A DNA stretch of 25,972 nt from Clostridia bacterium (GTDB lineage: Bacteria; Bacillota; Clostridia; Oscillospirales; CAG-382). Position 1 is the first letter of the stretch, and every line of letters begins with the position of its first letter. The notes beneath the pieces are model-generated. The model ran no database searches and was not told the origin of the DNA. It saw nothing but the letters and a program-made list of their open reading frames with translations. Below, piece by piece: positions 1 to 8,646 of this stretch. The position numbers and the translations under genes were made by a program. The stretch is taken from positions 1 to 25,972 of the forward strand of contig CAAEPN010000025.1 of the NCBI GenBank assembly GCA_900757905.1, written 5' to 3'.

Positions 1-118
1 GCGCCACGGATTTTTCACCGATAGATTCGCGAGTGTCGAAAAGCGGAGCTTTTTGGCATGAGGCGCGAGCGCACGAATCTGTTTCCGTGTCGTAAAACGA
101 AGTTTTGCGACACGCTCA
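1..118. repeat. Gene-free hairpin-rich edge with structured dispersed repeat (left copy)
   Basis: No coding region is seen here. Positions 82-118 hold a 37-nt core containing the inverted repeat CGTGTCGTAAAAC-GAA-GTTTTGCGACACG. The reverse complement of the last 37 bases of the window (25936-25972) matches this core at 35 of 37 positions. Left of the core, 33-80 is bounded by AGATTCG and CGAATCT and contains two smaller hairpins, AAAAGC-GGA-GCTTTT and GCGC-GA-GCGC, so the whole edge could fold as a branched RNA. It lies downstream of potD, or it is the 3' end of something left of the window. It may be a REP/MITE-like repeat or a noncoding RNA; the function is unknown. Confidence 0.6.
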
Positions 119-155
119 AGAGGCTTCTCCGAATTCTCGGAGAAGCCTCTTTTTA
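118..155 (+). terminator. Rho-independent terminator, rightward
   Basis: A 14-bp perfect stem, AGAGGCTTCTCCGA with TCGGAGAAGCCTCT, has a 4-nt loop and is followed by five T on the + strand. The T-run is on the + side, so it should stop a transcript entering from the left, including any RNA made from the structured repeat at 1-118. On the minus strand the stem follows potD but has no U-tract, so for potD it may act only as a 3'-stabilising hairpin. Confidence 0.75.
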
Positions 156-164
156 CTTTATTTA

Positions 165-1370
165 TTAATAATCGATCTTCGAATTCTTTTTCTTTCTCAC
201 AACATACAAAATGATGAAAATGACAAGTGCAAGAAGAAGAATTAACGCAAGCAGATAGATGGGGCTGTCGAACATGGAGGTGCTGCGGATCTGAAGCCAA
301 AGATCCTCCATGTGGCTGTTGGCTTCGTCGCCTAACATCACGAAGGTTTCGGAGTTTTCAAGCGCTTCTTCGGTTGGCTGGATGCGTTCGTCAACGCCCA
401 CAATTTCCATGGCTTTGGTCTGCGGCGTGAAGTACGAGATAAATTCGCAGTTGGCAACGGCGATCTCAGTTTCGCAGAGAAAGTTGATAAAGGCTTCGGC
501 AGCGTCCTTGTTGGTCGTGCCTTTGGGAATGCAGACCGAGTCGATAAACTGGTTGACGCCCTCTTTGGGGTAGGAGAACGCAAGGTTTTCATTGCGCTCC
601 ATCATGGTAAGGCAGTCGCCGGCGTAGTAGGGTGCGGCATAGGCGTTTTCGTTTGCCATTTTGTCAAAGGTCTGATCCATGGCATACATCTGATTGACGG
701 CTTTCTGCGCTTTGAGCGCGTCGGCGGCCTTGTCGATCTCTTCGAGATTTTCCGTGTTGAGCGAGTAACCGAGCTTCTTAAGCGCGATACCGAATGCGTC
801 GCGGCTGTTGCCGAACATGAGAACCTTGCCCTTGAATTTTTCGTTCCACAGAACGTCCCACGTGCTTGCTTCTTCGGCAGTCACATATTTGGTGTTGTAC
901 ACAAGTCCCACCATGCCCCAGGTGTAGGGAACGGTGTAAGCGCCTTCGGGATCGAAATCGGTAAAGCGGTACTTGTCGTCAATGAGCGAGATGTTCGGGA
1001 TCTTGTCAAAATCCAGCTTTTCCAGACGATCCTCATCGATAAGACGGGCAATCATGTAGTCGGACGGGATGATGATGTCGTACTGCGAACCACCGTGAAC
1101 CACCTTGGCATACATATCCTCGTTGGTGTCAAACAGCGTGTAGTTGACCTTGATTCCGGAAATTTCCTCGAATTCCTTGATAACATCGACGCTGTCGTCC
1201 GAACCGTCGGAAATGTATTCACCCCAGTTGTAGACGTTTAGGGTGATTCCTTTGTCACGGAAAGCGGCGTAGTAGGATTCGTCCTCGACGGCAACCTCGG
1301 CAAAGGCGGCAAAGCTAAAGGTCATTGCCGCCAAAACGGCAAGCAAGACGGAAAATACGGTTTTTTTCAT
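165..1370 (-). CDS. potD: Spermidine/putrescine ABC transporter substrate-binding protein, C-terminally anchored
   Basis: This is the extracytoplasmic polyamine receptor that delivers spermidine or putrescine to the PotABC importer. The 401-aa product begins with a Sec signal peptide (about residues 1-24, ending AAFA). The mature protein shows the PotD/PotF hallmark NVYNWGEYI near residue 45, then a type-II binding-protein fold with YDIIIPSDYM and VPYTWGMVGLVYN. The signal lacks the usual lipobox cysteine. Instead, residues from about 368 on form a hydrophobic helix followed by RKKK, so the protein should be held by a C-terminal transmembrane anchor. The start is an ATG preceded by AAGGAGAT. 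It is the last gene of the pot operon, 30 bp after potC. Family assignment is firm; the ligand within the polyamine group is inferred. Confidence 0.93.
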   Translation of the reverse strand: MKKTVFSVLLAVLAAMTFSFAAFAEVAVEDESYYAAFRDKGITLNVYNWGEYISDGSDDSVDVIKEFEEISGIKVNYTLFDTNEDMYAKVVHGGSQYDIIIPSDYMIARLIDEDRLEKLDFDKIPNISLIDDKYRFTDFDPEGAYTVPYTWGMVGLVYNTKYVTAEEASTWDVLWNEKFKGKVLMFGNSRDAFGIALKKLGYSLNTENLEEIDKAADALKAQKAVNQMYAMDQTFDKMANENAYAAPYYAGDCLTMMERNENLAFSYPKEGVNQFIDSVCIPKGTTNKDAAEAFINFLCETEIAVANCEFISYFTPQTKAMEIVGVDERIQPTEEALENSETFVMLGDEANSHMEDLWLQIRSTSMFDSPIYLLALILLLALVIFIILYVVRKKKNSKIDY

Positions 1371-1400
1371 TGATTTATCTCCTTATAATATGTGATGGTT

Positions 1401-2204
1401 TTAGGCTTTTTTGGCAAGACCGGCCGCTTTGTTCTTTTCGTTTTCAAACCGCATATCCACGAGATTGTAAACGATAAGCACGGCAAGCACGCCCACGAAA
1501 AGCAGGGTAGAAAGCGCATAAATGGTCGGTGTGACCTGTTTTTTTGTCATGCTGTAGATGACCACCGGAAGCGTCTGCGAGGTCGTGCCGGAGGTGAAAT
1601 AGCTGATGACGAAATCGTCGATCGAGTAGGTGAGCGCCATAAGAAAACCGGAAACGATACCCGGCATGATCTCGGGAATCACCACTTTGAAAAACGCTTG
1701 TCTGCGGTTGCAGCCGAGATCCATGGCGGCTTCATACAGACTGACGTTTAACTGCCGTAATTTTGGCAGCACGCTGAGAACCACCGTCGGCACACAGAAC
1801 GTGATGTGCGCCAAAATCAGCGTTGCAAAGCCGGATGTGAATTTGAAGTAGGCGAAAAGCAGCATGAGCGAAATACCGGTTACGATCTCCGGATTGAGGA
1901 TCTGAATGTAGGTGAGCGTTCGCATAACGCCCTTGGACATCTTTTTCATGCTGTTCATGCCGAAGGCCGCCGTCGTGCCTAAAATGGTCGCAAAGACCGA
2001 CGCGACCAGCGCGACGATAAGCGTGTTGATAAAAGCGCTGATAATGGCTTGATTGCGGAATAATTCCACATACCACTTTGTGGTAAAGCCTGTCCAGGTA
2101 GCGCCTTTGCTGGTGTTGAACGAAAAGACGATTAAAATCAGAATCGGAATATACAGAAAGGCGAAGCAAATGCCGGTGTATATCCGGGAAAAGGCTTTTT
2201 TCAT
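1401..2204 (-). CDS. potC: Spermidine/putrescine ABC transporter permease PotC
   Basis: This is the second membrane subunit of the polyamine importer, 267 aa with about six transmembrane helices. The EAA loop that docks on the ATPase is visible as EAAMDLGCNRRQAFFKVVIPEIMPGI around residues 158-183. The C-terminal part carries SYFTSGTTSQTLPVVIYS, typical of PotC and its relatives. The ATG overlaps the potB stop (ATGA) and is preceded by TGGAGGA, so translation is coupled to potB. The length is normal for the family. Confidence 0.93.
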   Translation of the reverse strand: MKKAFSRIYTGICFAFLYIPILILIVFSFNTSKGATWTGFTTKWYVELFRNQAIISAFINTLIVALVASVFATILGTTAAFGMNSMKKMSKGVMRTLTYIQILNPEIVTGISLMLLFAYFKFTSGFATLILAHITFCVPTVVLSVLPKLRQLNVSLYEAAMDLGCNRRQAFFKVVIPEIMPGIVSGFLMALTYSIDDFVISYFTSGTTSQTLPVVIYSMTKKQVTPTIYALSTLLFVGVLAVLIVYNLVDMRFENEKNKAAGLAKKA

Positions 2205-3022
2205 TTGATCGAATCCTCCATTTCATCGCTGTCAAACTGGTTGAGGATTCCCATGCTGATGAGTACCACAATCATAAGAACCAAGGAGGTCGCCGAACCG
2301 ACATGGAAGCCGGTTCCCTTTAACTTGAACTGTTCTTCGATGAGGTCGCCGATGAGATAGCAGTCGCTGCCGCCTAAGAGTCGGGAAATGATAAACGTAC
2401 TCACGCACGGCACAAACGTCATGGTAATACCGGTTGCAATGCCCGGGAAGCTTAACGGCACGACCACTTTGCGGATAACCACCGGCATGCTGCACCCAAG
2501 GTCTTGGGCGGCTTCGATGACGTGCCGGTCGATTTTTGTCATGATCGAGAAAAGCGGCAGGATCATAAACGGAAGATAGTTGTAGACCATGCCTAAAATG
2601 ACCGCGCCCGAGGTGTTGATGAGCTTGGCTGCCGGCAGTCCGAAAAAGGCAAGAATGTTGTTGATAATGCCGTTGTCCTCAAGAAGGGTCATCCACGCAT
2701 AGGTGCGAAGAAGAAAGTTCATCCACATCGGAAGCATGACAAGCATCATAAACGCCCGCTGTACAGCCGCCGATTTGCGGCTCATGATGTAGGCCAGCGG
2801 ATAGGCGATCAAAAGGCAGATAAGCGTTGCGACAAACGCAAGGCATAACGATTTGATCAGTACCGGCAGATAGGCGCTGGAATTGGCAATGTTGTCAAGC
2901 GTAAAGCGGCCGGTGGCATTGTCCGAAAAAGCATAGTAGATAACTAAGATAAACGGAATGATCGTGAAGAGAAGTATCCAGATGATGTAGGGAACCGCAG
3001 AAATTTTAGAGCCCCGCTTCAT
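2201..3022 (-). CDS. potB: Spermidine/putrescine ABC transporter permease PotB
   Basis: This is the first membrane subunit of the polyamine importer, 273 aa with about six transmembrane helices. The EAA loop reads EAAQDLGCSMPVVIRKVVVPLSFPGI, followed by TFVPCVSTFIISRLLGG, a PotB-type segment. The ATG at 3022 is chosen over an upstream in-frame ATG at 3070 because GGAGGT lies 7 nt before it and the downstream product begins with MKRGSK, just ahead of the first helix. The start lies 17 bp inside the end of potA and the stop overlaps potC, so potA, potB and potC are tightly coupled. Confidence 0.92.
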   Translation of the reverse strand: MKRGSKISAVPYIIWILLFTIIPFILVIYYAFSDNATGRFTLDNIANSSAYLPVLIKSLCLAFVATLICLLIAYPLAYIMSRKSAAVQRAFMMLVMLPMWMNFLLRTYAWMTLLEDNGIINNILAFFGLPAAKLINTSGAVILGMVYNYLPFMILPLFSIMTKIDRHVIEAAQDLGCSMPVVIRKVVVPLSFPGIATGITMTFVPCVSTFIISRLLGGSDCYLIGDLIEEQFKLKGTGFHVGSATSLVLMIVVLISMGILNQFDSDEMEDSIK

Positions 3023-4109
3023 TTGCCGCACCTCCTTCGAGGTACTCCGCGTCTGTCGCGTCGGAAGCATAACTCTTGTGCATGATGTGGATATCCTCCG
3101 GCGTGAGCGCCATGCCGATAAAGGAGCCGACCTCGGCGGCCTTGGTGGAGTGTATCTTCCACTTTGTGCCGAAGCTGTCCACGATCATTTCAAAGTGAAC
3201 GCCTTTAAACGTAACAGTCTCGACCGTGCCGTCAATGGTGGTGCCGTCCGGCTCTTTGACGCGGATATCTTCGGGACGGATGACAACGTCCACCGGCTCC
3301 ATCTTATCAAAGCCCTTGTCCACACAGACAAAGTGCTTGCCGGCAAATTCGACGTCATAGTCGTCGTGCATAATGCCCGAAACGATGTTGCTTTCGCCGA
3401 TAAAGCGCGCGACAAAGGCGTTGGCCGGTTCGTTGTAGATGTCCTCAGGCGTGCCGATCTGGTCGATACGTCCGAGATTCATGACGACAATGCGGTCGCT
3501 CATGGTGAGAGCTTCTTCTTGGTCGTGAGTAACGTAAATGAAGGTAATGCCGAGCTGCTGCTGCATGCGCTTTAACTCGATCTGCATTTCTTTTCGTAAT
3601 TGTAAGTCGAGCGCACCGAGCGGCTCGTCGAGAAGCAGCATCCGCGGATGATTGATGAGCGCTCTTGCAATGGCGACGCGCTGCTGTTGGCCGCCGGAAA
3701 GGAAATCGACTTTCTTTGCGCCGTAGCCTTTTAGGTTGACAAGCTCAAGCATCGCGAGAACGCGCTGTTTTATCTCTTTTTCGGGCGTCTTTTTTAAGCG
3801 CAGACCGAAAGCAATGTTTTCAAATACGTTCAAATGGGGGAAAAGTGCGTACTTTTGGAAAACCGTGTTGACCTGCCGTTTATAGGGCGGTATTTTGTTT
3901 ATCAGTTTTCCGTCAAAGAAGACCTGTCCTTCATGCGGCTCGATAAAGCCGCCGATAATGCGCAACGTTGTCGTTTTTCCGCATCCGGAGGGTCCAAGCA
4001 AGGTAATAAATTCCTTGTCGTGGATATCAAGATTGATACCCTTTAAAACCTGCTCATCGTCGAAATTCATGACGATGTCTTTCAAGCTAACGATGACACT
4101 TTTGTCCAA
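3006..4109 (-). CDS. potA: Spermidine/putrescine ABC transporter ATP-binding protein PotA
   Basis: This is the ATPase that powers polyamine uptake, 367 aa. Visible motifs are Walker A GPSGCGKTT (residues 39-47), Q-loop VFQKYALFPHL, signature LSGGQQQRVAIARAL, Walker B MLLLDEPLGALDL and switch histidine YVTHDQEEAL. The C-terminal third has IRPEDI and a TOBE-like regulatory region, as in PotA. Translation starts at a TTG preceded by GGAGGT with a 7-nt spacer; no ATG is in a better position. It is the first gene of the leftward pot operon, with a candidate promoter about 140 bp upstream. It is intact and of normal length. Confidence 0.94.
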   Translation of the reverse strand: MDKSVIVSLKDIVMNFDDEQVLKGINLDIHDKEFITLLGPSGCGKTTTLRIIGGFIEPHEGQVFFDGKLINKIPPYKRQVNTVFQKYALFPHLNVFENIAFGLRLKKTPEKEIKQRVLAMLELVNLKGYGAKKVDFLSGGQQQRVAIARALINHPRMLLLDEPLGALDLQLRKEMQIELKRMQQQLGITFIYVTHDQEEALTMSDRIVVMNLGRIDQIGTPEDIYNEPANAFVARFIGESNIVSGIMHDDYDVEFAGKHFVCVDKGFDKMEPVDVVIRPEDIRVKEPDGTTIDGTVETVTFKGVHFEMIVDSFGTKWKIHSTKAAEVGSFIGMALTPEDIHIMHKSYASDATDAEYLEGGAANEAGL

Positions 4110-4248
4110 TCCTCACACCTCCGCGCCGTGTTGCTGTGCGGCGCCTTTCCGACGCTCCGAAAGGGATTTTTCCGAAACGTCTTTTGTTCTCACCTTCGTG
4201 CAACATTCAGATTAAAGGCAAGATTTTTGCATTTTGCAAATTAAGTTA

Positions 4249-4277
4249 ATAATACATATTCTGACAAAAAAAATCAA
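4249..4277 (-). promoter_or_regulatory. Candidate sigma-A promoter of the pot operon
   Basis: On the minus strand, a -35 box TTGATT (4272-4277) and a -10 box TATTAT (4249-4254) are separated by exactly 17 bp. Transcription would start near 4242 and leave a leader of about 130 nt before the potA TTG. That leader contains a weak 6-bp hairpin (CCTTTC/GAAAGG, about 4147-4167). The call rests on sequence match only. Confidence 0.55.
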
Positions 4278-4403
4278 TAATTATATTCGACCTAACTGTT
4301 AACAAATGCGATTAAAAAGCAATTATTTTTGAAGAAAACCGGCCTCTCAAAAAATCCTTCAAAAAACGCACATAAACTTCTGCTGCAAATACGTTTTTGG
4401 CAA

Positions 4404-4432
4404 TTGACAAAACGCCGCTTTTGGGGTAGAAT
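4404..4432 (+). promoter_or_regulatory. Candidate sigma-A promoter of the GH78 gene
   Basis: A perfect -35 TTGACA (4404-4409) and a -10 TAGAAT (4427-4432) have a 17-bp spacer. Transcription would begin near 4439, giving a short leader of about 45 nt that ends in the ribosome site AGAGGA before the ATG at 4484. Confidence 0.7.
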
Positions 4433-4483
4433 AAACTATATGTTACCTATACTATAGAACATCTCCAAAGAGAGGAAAAAATT

Positions 4484-6619
4484 ATGCATTTTTTTGAAAA
4501 AGCGCTTCCGGTTTGGAATACCTCCCTTACCGATGAAAGAAACATTACGGTCGGCCTTTGCAGCGAGCCGCTTCGTGCCGGAAAATATACGTTTAAAGCC
4601 GCAACCAGCGGATTTTACCGCCTGTTTGTCAACGGCGCGTTTGTCAATTTCGGTCCGGCGCGCTGTGCGCACGAATTCTATCGCGTGGATGAGCTTGCGC
4701 TTACGCTCACGGAAAAAGAAAACTATGTGGCTGTGGAGGTCAATAATTCCTATCTGAACGGCTTCGGTCAGCTTCGCCAAAAGGGATTTATTCAGGCGGA
4801 GATTGCCGCAGCCGACGGCGCAGTCGCCGCTGCTACCGGCAAAACCGGTTTTGCCGCATACATGCTTCATGAGCGTGTGCGCAAGGTGCAGCGTTACAGC
4901 TTTCAGCGTGATTTTGCCGAAGCGTACCGCTTTGAGGGCGACATTCATGCATGGCGCGTCGGACATCCGGATAAGAATGCAGAGCCTTTCACGCCCGGCG
5001 AGACTGAACCGAAAAAATTGGTCGAACGCCGCATCCCGATCGGAAATTATCCGGTCATTTCTCCGAAAAGCCGTCTTTGGTACGGCGATTTCGTGACCGG
5101 CGTCGCGGGCGAGGTCTACAAAGACCGTTCGCTTATAAAGCTTCACGACCCGACTGCCGGACTGCTTGAAGGCTATGAGGAAAACGAGCTTGACGAACAT
5201 CTTTCGGACGAAGCGCAAGGCTTCCGCTACACGACGCGCACCGACGATGTGACGGCGTATTCCGGAAAAACCTCTCTCTCGGCCGGAAAATACGAAGCGT
5301 TTCGGTTTGACGGCGAGCATACCGGACTTTTGGGTGCAAAGCTTGTCTGCCATGAGAACGCCGAGGTCTGCTTTATGTTCAGCGAGGTTTTGCACGGCGA
5401 CGATATTCGTCCTATTGCCGATTGGTGCAACATGATTCGGATCGATATGAGACCCGGCGTCTACGATTTTCAGACGGTCGAGCCGTTCGGCATGCAGTAC
5501 CTCAAAATCGCCTGTGTTTCGGGAAAAGTCGATGTGCTTGATGTGAACCTCACCGCCATTGTCTGCCCGGAAAAGATCACGGCGAGCTATACCGGTTCTG
5601 ACCCGGCTACCGCTAAGATCTTTGAGGCTGCCAAGCAGTCGTTCATGCAGAACTGTGTGGATATTTTTATGGATTGCCCGACGCGCGAGCGTGCCGGTTG
5701 GTTATGCGACAGCTTTTTTACCGCACGGAGCGAACGGTTCTTTACCGGCCAAAACGATATCGAACACAACTTTCTTGAAAACTTCTTGCTTGCCGAACGC
5801 TATCCCAATGTTCCGAACGGTATGCTTCCCATGTGCTATCCGTCCGACCACTATGACGGCAACTACATTCCAAACTGGGCGATGTGGTTTGTTTTAGAGT
5901 TGGAGGACAGAGAAAAGCGCACCGGCGACAAAGCCTTTGCGGCGGCTTACAAAGATAAAGTGTATCGGTTACTCGATTTCTTCAAAAAATATGAAAATAA
6001 GGACGGATTGCTTGAAAAGCTGGAAGCATGGGTCTTTTTGGAGTGGTCGAAGGCAAATGAGCTGACGCAGGACATCAATTTCCCGTCCAATATGCTGTAT
6101 GCAAAAACCTTGCTTGCCGCGGCGTGTATGTTTGATGATGCAGCGCTTGAAGCCAAAGCGAATGCCTTATTCGACGTCATCCGCGCGCGCTCGTTCGACG
6201 GCACGTTCTTCCGCGATAACGAGGTGTATAACGGGGACGGCGAGCCGGTCTCTCCCGGCGAACGCACCGAGACCTGTCAGTATTACGCGTTCTTCACCGG
6301 TACAGCCACGCCTGAGACCTATCCGGAATTATGGCATACGCTTATGACCGATTTCGGCCCGAAGCGTGCGGAAAAAGGACTTTATCCCGAAATCTATCCG
6401 GCCAACGCCTTTATCGGCAACTATTTGCGGCTCATGCTGTTAGATGAGAACGGCTTATACGAAAAGCTCATCGAAGAATCCAAGGACTATTTCCTGTATA
6501 TGGCAGAGCGCACCGGCACGCTTTGGGAAAACACCGGCGACTACGCCAGCTGCAATCACGGCTTTGCGTCGTATGCCGCGCCCATGCTCATCCGCGCCGA
6601 GGAGAATCTGAAAAAATAA
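4484..6619 (+). CDS. GH78-like alpha-L-rhamnosidase, cytoplasmic
   Basis: This 711-aa glycosidase resembles bacterial alpha-L-rhamnosidases of family GH78, which release terminal L-rhamnose by an inverting mechanism. The first 370 residues look like beta-sandwich domains (for example LFVNGAFVNFGPAR near residue 47). From about 375 on is a six-hairpin (alpha/alpha)6 barrel, entered by DCPTRERAGWLCD. The acidic residues D397, E402 and D409 fit the conserved acidic cluster of this family. The protein has no signal peptide and is shorter than multi-domain secreted GH78 enzymes, so an intracellular role on imported oligosaccharides or glycosides is likely. The ATG follows AGAGGA. It has its own strong promoter. 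uvrB begins 34 bp downstream and may be co-transcribed. Exact substrate is not evident. Confidence 0.8.
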   Translation: MHFFEKALPVWNTSLTDERNITVGLCSEPLRAGKYTFKAATSGFYRLFVNGAFVNFGPARCAHEFYRVDELALTLTEKENYVAVEVNNSYLNGFGQLRQKGFIQAEIAAADGAVAAATGKTGFAAYMLHERVRKVQRYSFQRDFAEAYRFEGDIHAWRVGHPDKNAEPFTPGETEPKKLVERRIPIGNYPVISPKSRLWYGDFVTGVAGEVYKDRSLIKLHDPTAGLLEGYEENELDEHLSDEAQGFRYTTRTDDVTAYSGKTSLSAGKYEAFRFDGEHTGLLGAKLVCHENAEVCFMFSEVLHGDDIRPIADWCNMIRIDMRPGVYDFQTVEPFGMQYLKIACVSGKVDVLDVNLTAIVCPEKITASYTGSDPATAKIFEAAKQSFMQNCVDIFMDCPTRERAGWLCDSFFTARSERFFTGQNDIEHNFLENFLLAERYPNVPNGMLPMCYPSDHYDGNYIPNWAMWFVLELEDREKRTGDKAFAAAYKDKVYRLLDFFKKYENKDGLLEKLEAWVFLEWSKANELTQDINFPSNMLYAKTLLAAACMFDDAALEAKANALFDVIRARSFDGTFFRDNEVYNGDGEPVSPGERTETCQYYAFFTGTATPETYPELWHTLMTDFGPKRAEKGLYPEIYPANAFIGNYLRLMLLDENGLYEKLIEESKDYFLYMAERTGTLWENTGDYASCNHGFASYAAPMLIRAEENLKK

Positions 6620-6653
6620 AATCGATTTATATTTGCAAAAAAGAGGTTTATCT

Positions 6654-8624
6654 GTGGATCATTTTGAACTTGTTGCTCCCTATAAGCCGACCGGCGACCA
6701 ACCGGCGGCTATCGAAAAATTAGTATCCGGTATCGAGTGCGGCATGAAGGATCAGACGTTACTCGGCGTGACCGGCTCGGGCAAGACCTTTACCATGGCG
6801 AATATCATTGCGCGCGTGAACCGCCCGACGCTGGTGCTTGCGCACAACAAGACGCTTGCTGCCCAGCTTTGCAGCGAATTCAAGGAGTTTTTCCCGAACA
6901 ACGCGGTCGAATTTTTCGTGTCGTACTACGACTACTATCAGCCGGAGGCCTATATTCCCGGCAAAGACGTGTATATCGAAAAGGATTCCTCGATAAACGA
7001 TGAGATCGATAAGCTGCGCCACAGCGCAACAAGCGCTCTTTTCGAGCGGCGCGATGTCATCATCGTTTCTTCGGTTTCCTGTATCTATACGCTCGGCGAC
7101 CCGGAGGAGTATAAGAGCATGACCGTTTCGGCCTCTCCCGGGCTTCAGATCAGCCGTGAGGCTTTTATTGCCGCTCTTGTGCGCATTCAGTACGAACGGA
7201 ATGATTTAGCGCTCGAACGCAACAAGTTCCGCGTGCGCGGCGACACCGTCGAGCTGCTGCCGGCCAACAACGACAAGACTGCGCTGCGCGTCGAATTTTT
7301 CGGCGATGAGATCGATAACGTGTCGGAGATCGATATTGTTACCGGCGAGGTGTTACACCGCTTGACGCGTGCGGTGGTATACCCGGCGACGCACTATGTC
7401 ACCTCGGCCGAAAAGCGGCAGAAGGCCATCGATGAAATACTTGCCGAAATGACCGAACGCGCCGCTTTTTTCAAGAGTGAGAACAAGTTTATCGAAGCCC
7501 AGCGCATTGAGGAGCGCACACGCTACGATATGGAAATGCTTGCCGAGATCGGCTATTGTTCGGGCGTGGAAAATTATTCGCGCGTGCTGTCGGGAAGACC
7601 GGCAGGCAGCACGCCGTATACGCTGCTTGACTATTTCCCGAAAGATTTTCTTTTGTTTGTGGACGAATCGCATGTAACGCTTCCGCAGGTGCGCGGCATG
7701 AGCGGCGGCGACCGTGCGCGAAAGAAAAATTTGGTGGACTACGGCTTCCGGCTTCCGTCGGCGCTCGATAACCGGCCGTTGTTTTTCGACGAATTCGAAG
7801 AACGTATCAATCAGGCCGTTTTTGTCAGCGCCACGCCGCAGGACTACGAAAAAACGCACTCCGAACAGATCGTCGAGCAGCTGATCCGCCCGACGGGGCT
7901 TCTCGACCCGGAGGTCGAGGTGCGCCCGGTAAAGGGACAGATCGACGACCTTATCAGCGAGATAAACAAGCGCGTCGAAAAGAGCGAACGCGTTCTTGTC
8001 ACGACGCTGACCAAAAAAATGGCGGAGGATCTGACCGAGTATCTCGGCAATTACGGCATCAAGTGCCGCTATATGCATTTTTCCATTGAGACCATCGAGC
8101 GCATGGAGCTGCTTCGCGACTTACGCCTCGGCGTGTTCGATGTGCTTATCGGCATTAACCTCTTACGCGAGGGTCTTGACCTGCCGGAGGTGTCGCTTGT
8201 CGCGATTCTCGACGCTGACAAAGAGGGATTTCTTCGCAGCGAGACCTCCCTTATTCAGACCATCGGACGCGCTGCGCGAAACGCGGACGGCAAGGTCATC
8301 ATGTATGCCGATAACATCACCGGCTCTATGCGTGCCGCGATTTCCGAAACCAATCGCCGCCGCAAGATTCAGAAAGAATATAACGACGAACACGGTATCG
8401 TGCCGCAGACCGTCAAGAAGGATGTGCGCGATATCATCGAGCTTGCCGTCAAGGATAAAGATAAGGACGGTAAGGGCAAGGCGAGAAAGATGTCCAAGGC
8501 TGAGCTTGACCGGACGGTGGCTGAGCTTACCGAGCAGATGAAGGCTGCCGCCGCTACTCTCAACTTCGAGCTTGCCGCTGCTCTTCGCGATAAGATCGCA
8601 GGACTCAAACGGAGCAAAAAGTAA
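6654..8624 (+). CDS. uvrB: Excinuclease ABC subunit UvrB
   Basis: UvrB is the damage-verifying helicase-like subunit of nucleotide excision repair, loaded by UvrA and then binding UvrC. With the GTG start at 6654 the protein is 656 aa, a normal length. Motifs are Walker A GVTGSGKTFTMANII (residue 38 on), the beta-hairpin SYYDYYQPEAYIP, Walker B with DESH (337-340), VSATPQDYE, LLREGLDLPEVSLV, TSLIQTIGRAARN, and a C-terminal UVR domain ELTEQMKAAAATLNFELAAALRD that contacts UvrC. GTG is preferred over an in-frame TTG at 6633 because AAGAGGT sits 6-7 nt ahead of it, while the TTG has no ribosome site. No uvrA or uvrC lies nearby. Only a weak 5-bp hairpin plus T-run (about 8624-8639) could end the transcript. 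Confidence 0.97.
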   Translation: MDHFELVAPYKPTGDQPAAIEKLVSGIECGMKDQTLLGVTGSGKTFTMANIIARVNRPTLVLAHNKTLAAQLCSEFKEFFPNNAVEFFVSYYDYYQPEAYIPGKDVYIEKDSSINDEIDKLRHSATSALFERRDVIIVSSVSCIYTLGDPEEYKSMTVSASPGLQISREAFIAALVRIQYERNDLALERNKFRVRGDTVELLPANNDKTALRVEFFGDEIDNVSEIDIVTGEVLHRLTRAVVYPATHYVTSAEKRQKAIDEILAEMTERAAFFKSENKFIEAQRIEERTRYDMEMLAEIGYCSGVENYSRVLSGRPAGSTPYTLLDYFPKDFLLFVDESHVTLPQVRGMSGGDRARKKNLVDYGFRLPSALDNRPLFFDEFEERINQAVFVSATPQDYEKTHSEQIVEQLIRPTGLLDPEVEVRPVKGQIDDLISEINKRVEKSERVLVTTLTKKMAEDLTEYLGNYGIKCRYMHFSIETIERMELLRDLRLGVFDVLIGINLLREGLDLPEVSLVAILDADKEGFLRSETSLIQTIGRAARNADGKVIMYADNITGSMRAAISETNRRRKIQKEYNDEHGIVPQTVKKDVRDIIELAVKDKDKDGKGKARKMSKAELDRTVAELTEQMKAAAATLNFELAAALRDKIAGLKRSKK

Positions 8625-8646
8625 GTTTGCGCGTTTTTTGATTGGG

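Larger units (their letters stand above)
4110..4483. other. Divergent intergenic region between pot operon and GH78 gene
   Basis: This 374-bp gene-free region is clearly more AT-rich than its flanks. It holds the leftward pot promoter (4249-4277), the rightward GH78 promoter (4404-4432) and the potA leader. Two TCAAAAAA copies lie 12 bp apart around 4347-4367. I see no riboswitch fold or other strong repeat. Confidence 0.6.

Noticed and set aside
4436..5395. Long minus-strand open frame of 319 codons opposite the GH78 gene
   Set aside because: It is antisense to a gene with clear family motifs, shows no recognisable domain, and is Arg/Lys/Phe-rich as expected of a shadow frame.
7353..8078. 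Minus-strand open frame of 241 codons inside uvrB
   Set aside because: It lies wholly opposite conserved UvrB motifs and has no ribosome site or recognisable homology.
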